Notes under the pieces: model-generated | What the model saw: only the letters and a program-made list of their open reading frames with translations | Database searches by the model: none | What the model was told of the DNA's origin: nothing | From: Streptomyces pactum | Lineage (GTDB): Bacteria; Actinomycetota; Actinomycetes; Streptomycetales; Streptomycetaceae | Assembly (NCBI RefSeq): GCF_002005225.1 | Contig: NZ_CP019724.1 | Location: forward strand, 5,907,501-5,971,500 | Direction of reading: 5' to 3' | DNA length: 64,000 bases | Part shown: positions 59,849 to 64,000 of the stretch, piece after piece | Numbering within the stretch: position 1 is the first letter of the stretch | Layout: each line of letters opens with the position of its first letter | Translations under genes and position numbers: made by a program

Positions 59849-59925
59849 GTTCAAAGGTTCGCTCCTCGGGGTCGGCTCCGGCGTGTTGCCTCGCCGTCGT
59901 TTCCGCAGATCAGGCTATCGGGAGA

Positions 59926-60004
59926 TGTCATGTCAGTTACCGACTAGTGAAATGGTTTGTCAACTGTCAGTGACTGTCATTAGCCTCGAATGTATGACTA
60001 GTCA
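59926..60004. promoter_or_regulatory. Control region of the MFS exporter
   Basis: Promoter TTGTCA (59957-59962), 18 bases, TAGCCT (59981-59986), with transcription expected at about 59993, next to the ATG at 59994, so probably leaderless. Five TGTCA motifs (59926, 59931, 59958, 59965, 59975) and GACTAGTGA (59942) plus the palindrome TGACTAGTCA (59995-60004) are candidate TetR contacts. Confidence 0.55.
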
Positions 60005-61616
60005 GACCGCCATCGACAAGACGGGGTCGGGGGGCGGGGGAGCGCCGTCCGGCCCGCAGGGCCCGGCGCCGGCCACCGGGCTGCGCGGCCACCCGTGGCT
60101 CACCCTCATCACCGTCGCCGTAGGGGTCATGATGGTGGCCCTCGACGGCACCATCGTGGCCATCGCCAACCCGGCCATCGCGAAGGACCTGAACGCCAGC
60201 TTCGCCGACGTCCAGTGGATCACCAACGCCTACTTCCTCGCCCTCGCGGTCTCCCTGATCACCGCGGGCAAGCTCGGTGACCGCTTCGGGCACCGGCAGA
60301 CCTTCCTCATCGGCGTGGTCGGCTTCGCCGCCGCCTCCGGCGCCATCGGCCTGTCCGACACCATTCCGCTGGTCGTCGCCTTCCGTGTGCTGCAGGGCCT
60401 GTTCGGCGCGCTGCTGATGCCGGCCGCGCTCGGCCTGCTGCGGGCCACCTTCCCGGCCGAGAAGCTCAACATGGCCATCGGTATCTGGGGCATGGTCATC
60501 GGCGCCTCCACCGCGGGCGGCCCGATCCTCGGCGGTGTGCTGGTCGAGCACGTCAACTGGCAGTCCGTGTTCTTCATCAACGTGCCGGTAGGCGTCCTCG
60601 CCGTCGTCCTCGGTGTCATGATCCTTGTGGACCACCGCGCGGAGAACGCCCCGCGCTCCTTCGACGTGCTGGGTATCGCGCTGCTCTCCGCCGCGATGTT
60701 CTGCCTGGTCTGGGCACTCATCAAGGCCCCCGAGTGGGGCTGGGGCGACGGCACGACGTGGCTGTTCCTCGTCGCGTCGGTCGCGGGCTTCGGGCTCTTC
60801 GCCTTCTGGGAGACGAGGGTCAAGGAGCCGCTGATCCCACTCGCTCTGTTCCGTTCGGTGCCGCTGTCGGCGGGTGTGGTGCTGATGGTCATGATGGCCA
60901 TCGCCTTCATGGGCGGCCTGTTCTTCGTGACGTTCTACCTGCAGAACGTGCACGGCATGAGCCCGATCGACGCAGGTCTGCACCTGCTGCCGCTCACCGG
61001 CATGATGATCGTCGGCTCCCCGCTCGCCGGAGCGATGATCACCAAGGTCGGCCCGCGCATACCGCTCGCGGCCGGTATGGCGTTCACCGCGATCGCGATG
61101 TACGGCATGTCCACCCTGGAGAAGGACACCGGCAGCGGTCTCATGTCGCTCTGGTTCGCCCTGCTGGGCCTGGGCCTCGCGCCCGTCATGGTCGGCGCCA
61201 CCGAGGTCATCGTCGGCAACGCCCCGATGGAGCTGTCCGGCGTCGCCGGCGGCCTCCAGCAGGCGGCGATGCAGATCGGCGGCAGCCTCGGCACGGCCGT
61301 GCTCGGCGCCGTGATGGCCTCGAGGGTCGACAACGACCTGGCCGGCAACTGGGCGGACGCCGGCCTTCCGGAACTGCCGCCGGAGCAGCTCGGCCAGGCC
61401 TCCGAGGCGGTCCAGGTCGGCGTCGCCCCGGTGACCGAGGGCATGCCGGAGCCGATGGCCGCGAAGGTCACGGAGGTCGCGCACGAGACCTTCATCTCCG
61501 GCATGAGCCTGGCGTCGCTCGTCGCCGCCGGCGTCGCGGCCGTGGCCGTGCTGGTCGCGTTCCTCACCAAGCGCGGTGCGAACGCGGAGGCCGGCGCGGG
61601 CGTGGGCCACATCTGA
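59994..61616 (+). CDS. MFS drug exporter (DHA2, EmrB/QacA-like)
   Basis: A 540-aa proton-driven exporter with 14 helices. Motif A is AGKLGDRFGHRQTFLIG, motif D1 VALDGTIVAIANPAIA, and motif C is IGIWGMVIGASTAGGPILGG; NWQSVFFINVPVGVLAVVLG is a strong DHA2 mark. ATG at 59994. The C-terminal loop (NWADAGLPELPPEQLGQASE) is outside helix 13. Divergent TetR gene suggests induction by its substrate, which is unknown. Confidence 0.93.
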   Translation: MTSQTAIDKTGSGGGGAPSGPQGPAPATGLRGHPWLTLITVAVGVMMVALDGTIVAIANPAIAKDLNASFADVQWITNAYFLALAVSLITAGKLGDRFGHRQTFLIGVVGFAAASGAIGLSDTIPLVVAFRVLQGLFGALLMPAALGLLRATFPAEKLNMAIGIWGMVIGASTAGGPILGGVLVEHVNWQSVFFINVPVGVLAVVLGVMILVDHRAENAPRSFDVLGIALLSAAMFCLVWALIKAPEWGWGDGTTWLFLVASVAGFGLFAFWETRVKEPLIPLALFRSVPLSAGVVLMVMMAIAFMGGLFFVTFYLQNVHGMSPIDAGLHLLPLTGMMIVGSPLAGAMITKVGPRIPLAAGMAFTAIAMYGMSTLEKDTGSGLMSLWFALLGLGLAPVMVGATEVIVGNAPMELSGVAGGLQQAAMQIGGSLGTAVLGAVMASRVDNDLAGNWADAGLPELPPEQLGQASEAVQVGVAPVTEGMPEPMAAKVTEVAHETFISGMSLASLVAAGVAAVAVLVAFLTKRGANAEAGAGVGHI

Positions 61617-61852
61617 CGGGCAAGCCCGGTGCGTCCCCGGCCCTGTTCGCCTATCCGGGTGACAGGGCCGGTGAACCCTCCCCTCGACCGGACCCCGCAG
61701 GTCACAGTGGGTCAAGTCCTCCGCAGGGCACGGAGGGCGAGAGGCTGCGGCGCGCTGCTGGAGGGGGGCAGCGCGCAGGCAGCACGTTCGCGGCAGGCAT
61801 AAGGCGCCGCACGGGGGTACCCGAACTCCACGAGGAGTTCAGGGAGTTGACG

Positions 61853-62158
61853 ATGGCGAGCTTCGGACAAGGATCGCGCGGGCACCCCCGCTCACGTGGC
61901 CGGACGTGGTCACGGACCGGGCCGGATCGCGCGACGCTCACGGTCGTCGGAGTCGTCTGCGCGGTCGCCGGGTTCTTCGTGCTGGGGATCGTCCTCGGCC
62001 CCGCCGCGATCGTCTGCGGCTGGCTCGCCATGGGCCGAAGCTGGGCGGGTCCCCGCCCGGTACCGGCCGTGGTCGCCCTGGTCCTGGGCGTCATCGACAC
62101 GCTTGTGGCGGCCGTCTGGCTCGCCGGGGCGGCGTCGCCGGGCTACGGCATGTTCTGA
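61853..62158 (+). CDS. Small two-helix membrane protein (DUF4190-like)
   Basis: A 101-aa protein. The Arg/Ser-rich start is followed by two helices (ATLTVVGVVCAVAGFFVLGI and VPAVVALVLGVIDTLVAAVW) joined by CGWLAMGRSWAG, the pattern of DUF4190 proteins. AGGGAG lies nine bases ahead of the ATG. The 236 bases between it and the MFS gene hold only a short dyad (GAACTC/GAGTTC, 61823-61840). Overlaps the potassium-channel gene by 16 bases, tail to tail. Confidence 0.75.
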   Translation: MASFGQGSRGHPRSRGRTWSRTGPDRATLTVVGVVCAVAGFFVLGIVLGPAAIVCGWLAMGRSWAGPRPVPAVVALVLGVIDTLVAAVWLAGAASPGYGMF

Positions 62159-63003
62159 CCCGGCACGGCCAGTGGCCCCCGAGGACGGTGGCTCGGGGGC
62201 TCCAGGCCGTCGGGGCCGTCGGGCACGGCGTCGTTCCGGGACGGGTCCGGCACCGCGCCGCCGGGCCGCCGCAACTCGGCCACCTCCGCCCGCAGCGCCC
62301 GGACCTCCTCCGTGAGCGCGTGAATGGCCTCGGTCCGCCGCCGTCCCTCCACGTCGTCCCTCTCGAACCTGGCGATGAACCATGCCGCGATGTTCGCGGT
62401 CACCACGCCGAGCAGCGCAATCCCGGACAGCATCAGGCCGACGGCCAGCACCCGTCCCATCGCGGTCGTCGGCGCGAGATCCCCGTACCCCACGGTGGTC
62501 ATCGTCGTGAAGGACCACCACATGGCGTCACCCAGGGTCCGGATGTTCCCGTCCGGCGCGGTCCGCTCCACCGACAGCACCGCCAGCGACCCGAAGATCA
62601 GCAGCCCGAACACCGAGCCGGCGACGTAGGTCGTCAGCCGGATCTGCGAGGCCATCCGCGCCCGCCGCCCCACCAGGAGCAGCGTCGAGACCAGTCGCAG
62701 CAGTCTCAGGGGCCGCAGCAGCGGCAACACCACCGCGCAGAGGTCCAGCCAGTGGGTGCGGACGAACCTCAGACGGTGCGGGGCGAGGCGCAGCCGCACC
62801 AGGTAGTCGACCGTGAACGCCCCCCACACCACCCACTCGGTCACCAGGCACGCCCGCGTCACGGCCGGGCTCGACGAACTGTCGACGATCGGCGTGGCGT
62901 AGGCGACGGCGAACAGCACGGCCAGCGCCAGCAGGGGCCGCTGGCTGTGCCGCTCCCAGCGTTCCTGTGCCGTCTGCCGCCGTATGTCCGCGTCCGTACT
63001 CAT
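62143..63003 (-). CDS. Voltage-gated-type potassium channel
   Basis: A 286-aa six-helix channel subunit. The selectivity filter TTVGYGD is at residues 169-175 within MWWSFTTMTTVGYGDLAPTT. An S4-like helix carries regularly spaced Arg (LRPLRLLRLVSTLLLVGRRA). S6 is VLAVGLMLSGIALLGVVTAN, and a C-terminal coiled coil (EAIHALTEEVRALRAEVAEL) should tetramerise it. The Pro-rich tail overlaps the convergent small membrane gene. ATG at 63003. Confidence 0.93.
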   Translation of the reverse strand: MSTDADIRRQTAQERWERHSQRPLLALAVLFAVAYATPIVDSSSSPAVTRACLVTEWVVWGAFTVDYLVRLRLAPHRLRFVRTHWLDLCAVVLPLLRPLRLLRLVSTLLLVGRRARMASQIRLTTYVAGSVFGLLIFGSLAVLSVERTAPDGNIRTLGDAMWWSFTTMTTVGYGDLAPTTAMGRVLAVGLMLSGIALLGVVTANIAAWFIARFERDDVEGRRRTEAIHALTEEVRALRAEVAELRRPGGAVPDPSRNDAVPDGPDGLEPPSHRPRGPLAVPGQNMP

Positions 63004-63086
63004 GCCCCGAATCGTAGGTTCCCCCGACGGAAACGGGGGAGGCGACGGACTCCGCGCCCGCCGCCTCCCCGCGCACCGCCGACGTG

Positions 63087-64000
63087 CTAGGCGTCGCCGC
63101 CCGCGACTCCCGGATCCGCCGCCGCCACATCGAGCAGCCGGTACCGGTCGATCGCCTGCTTCAGCACCGACCGGTCGACCTTCCCCTCACGCGCCAGCTC
63201 GCTCAGCACCCCCACCACGATCGACTGCGCGTCGATGTGGAAGAAGCGCCGCGCCGCACCGCGCGTGTCCGCGAAGCCGAACCCGTCCGCGCCCAGCGAC
63301 TGGTACGTCCCCGGCACCCACCGCGCGATCTGGTCCGGAACCGACCGCATCCAGTCGGACACCGCCACGAAGGGCCCCTGCGCACCGGCCAGCTTCCGCG
63401 TCACGTACGGCACCCGCTGCTCCTCCTCGGGATGCAGCAGGTTGTGCTCCTCGCACCCCACCGCCTCGCGCCGCAGCTCGTTCCAGGAGGTCGCCGACCA
63501 GACGTCGGCGCGCACGTTCCACTCCTCGGCGAGGATCCGCTGCGCCTCGACGGCCCACGGCACCGCGACCCCGGACGCCATGATCTGCGCCGGGATCGAG
63601 CCGCCCGTGCCCTCGCTGAAGCGGTGGATGCCCTTGAGGATGCCCTCGACGTCCACGTTCTCCGGCTCGGCCGGGTGCTGGATCGGCTCGTTGTAGACGG
63701 TGAGGTAGTAGAAGACGTCCTCGCCGTGCGGGTGCTGCTCGTCCGCGCCGTACATCCGGCGCAGACCGTCCTCGACGATGTGCGCGATCTCGAAGCCGAA
63801 GGCCGGGTCGTACGCCACACAGGCCGGGTTGGTCGAGGCCAGCAACTGCGAGTGGCCGTCCGCGTGCTGGAGGCCCTCACCGGTCAGCGTCGTACGGCCG
63901 GCGGTCGCGCCCAGCACGAAACCGCGCGACAACTGGTCGCCCATCTGCCAGAACTGATCGCCGGTGCGCTGGAAACCGAACATCGAGTAGAAGACGTAGA
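63087..64000 (-). CDS. aceE: Pyruvate dehydrogenase E1 component (homodimeric type), C-terminal part
   Basis: The last ~304 codons of AceE, which decarboxylates pyruvate with thiamine diphosphate and passes acetyl to the E2 lipoyl domain. The gene enters from the right edge. [53 protein letters not shown] and [20 protein letters not shown] are near-invariant AceE segments. The protein ends ...[13 protein letters not shown] at 63087. No E2 or E3 gene is nearby, as is usual for Streptomyces aceE. Confidence 0.96.
   Translation of the reverse strand, partial: YVFYSMFGFQRTGDQFWQMGDQLSRGFVLGATAGRTTLTGEGLQHADGHSQLLASTNPACVAYDPAFGFEIAHIVEDGLRRMYGADEQHPHGEDVFYYLTVYNEPIQHPAEPENVDVEGILKGIHRFSEGTGGSIPAQIMASGVAVPWAVEAQRILAEEWNVRADVWSATSWNELRREAVGCEEHNLLHPEEEQRVPYVTRKLAGAQGPFVAVSDWMRSVPDQIARWVPGTYQSLGADGFGFADTRGAARRFFHIDAQSIVVGVLSELAREGKVDRSVLKQAIDRYRLLDVAAADPGVAGGDA

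Overview
The window is about 73% G+C by eye, with strong third-position GC bias, Streptomyces-type promoters (TTGACN-17/18-TANNNT) and many GTG/TTG starts. It is a Streptomyces chromosome. The run fasR-fabD-fabH-acpP-fabF-DUF3145, a SCO2400-family gene and aceE are in the order I remember from the S. coelicolor SCO2370-SCO2420 region, here reading aceE at the right end. No rRNA, tRNA, CRISPR array, prophage or intact insertion sequence was seen.

Layout. (1) 1-5.5 kb: a partial MatC-like carboxylate carrier divergent from a FadR-type regulator/ATP-grasp pair, with twin palindromic operators between them; an unknown gene; then an IclR regulator translationally coupled to an SMP-30 lactonase. 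(2) 5.4-11.1 kb: a leftward run of an FAD oxidoreductase, three paralogous seven-helix-type proteins of the MAB_1171c putative-transporter family, and an ImmA/IrrE-type HEVWH protease. (3) 11.3-19.9 kb: a Tat-exported sugar-binding protein, two MalF/MalG-like permeases, a GH43 arabinanase and a GH51 arabinofuranosidase, facing a GH35-like secreted protein whose catalytic residues appear to be lost. (4) 20-23.6 kb: a DUF4360 protein, a lower-GC alpha/beta hydrolase and a membrane-anchored PstS-like protein. (5) 23.7-36.8 kb: two more secreted GH43 enzymes (one with a ricin-type lectin domain), an aminotransferase with a long Pro/Ala tail, a secreted aldose mutarotase, a ChvE/MmsA/MmsB monosaccharide importer, a TIM-barrel protein, a zinc alcohol dehydrogenase and an acid-sugar dehydratase of the enolase superfamily. 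(6) 36.9-45.5 kb: SCO2400-family protein, MarR/MDR pair, Ohr, EI24 protein, a pyroglutamyl-peptidase-like secreted protein, a cytoplasmic mutarotase, a GDSL lipase and DUF3145. (7) 45.5-50.6 kb: the fatty-acid synthase operon and its regulator FasR. (8) 50.6-64 kb: pirin, a membrane protein with Ig-like and lectin-like parts, a decayed stretch with two pseudogene remnants, an anti-sigma-like ATPase, beta-lactamase-fold hydrolase, GNAT, MerR/AKR pair, DUF4429, DUF1023 hydrolase, TetR/MFS pair, small membrane protein, potassium channel and the 3' part of aceE.

How the genes fit together. Regions 1, 3 and 5 read as one arabinan/arabinogalactan (pectin side chain) utilisation programme: secreted GH43 enzymes cut arabinan, the Tat-type binding protein and its permeases import oligosaccharides, GH51 finishes them inside, mutarotases and ChvE/MmsAB handle free sugar, and lactonase, dehydratase and dehydrogenase suggest an oxidative sugar-acid route. 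A shared motif, consensus GTTCGANATNTCG, lies in the leaders of the IclR gene, the ABC operon, the GH43 pair and the dehydratase operon, usually just downstream of a readable TTGACN/TANNNT promoter, and near the TIM-barrel and ChvE genes. This points to a regulon controlled by the IclR protein encoded here; that link is inference.

The most unusual items are the shared operator/promoter architecture, the MAB_1171c triplet with its protease and flavoenzyme, the catalytically gutted GH35 protein, a 103-bp near-copy of the pyroglutamyl-peptidase gene 11 kb from the intact gene, an in-frame XRE::DUF397 deletion relic, and a dispersed repeat that supplies the C-terminal tail of the ATP-grasp protein.
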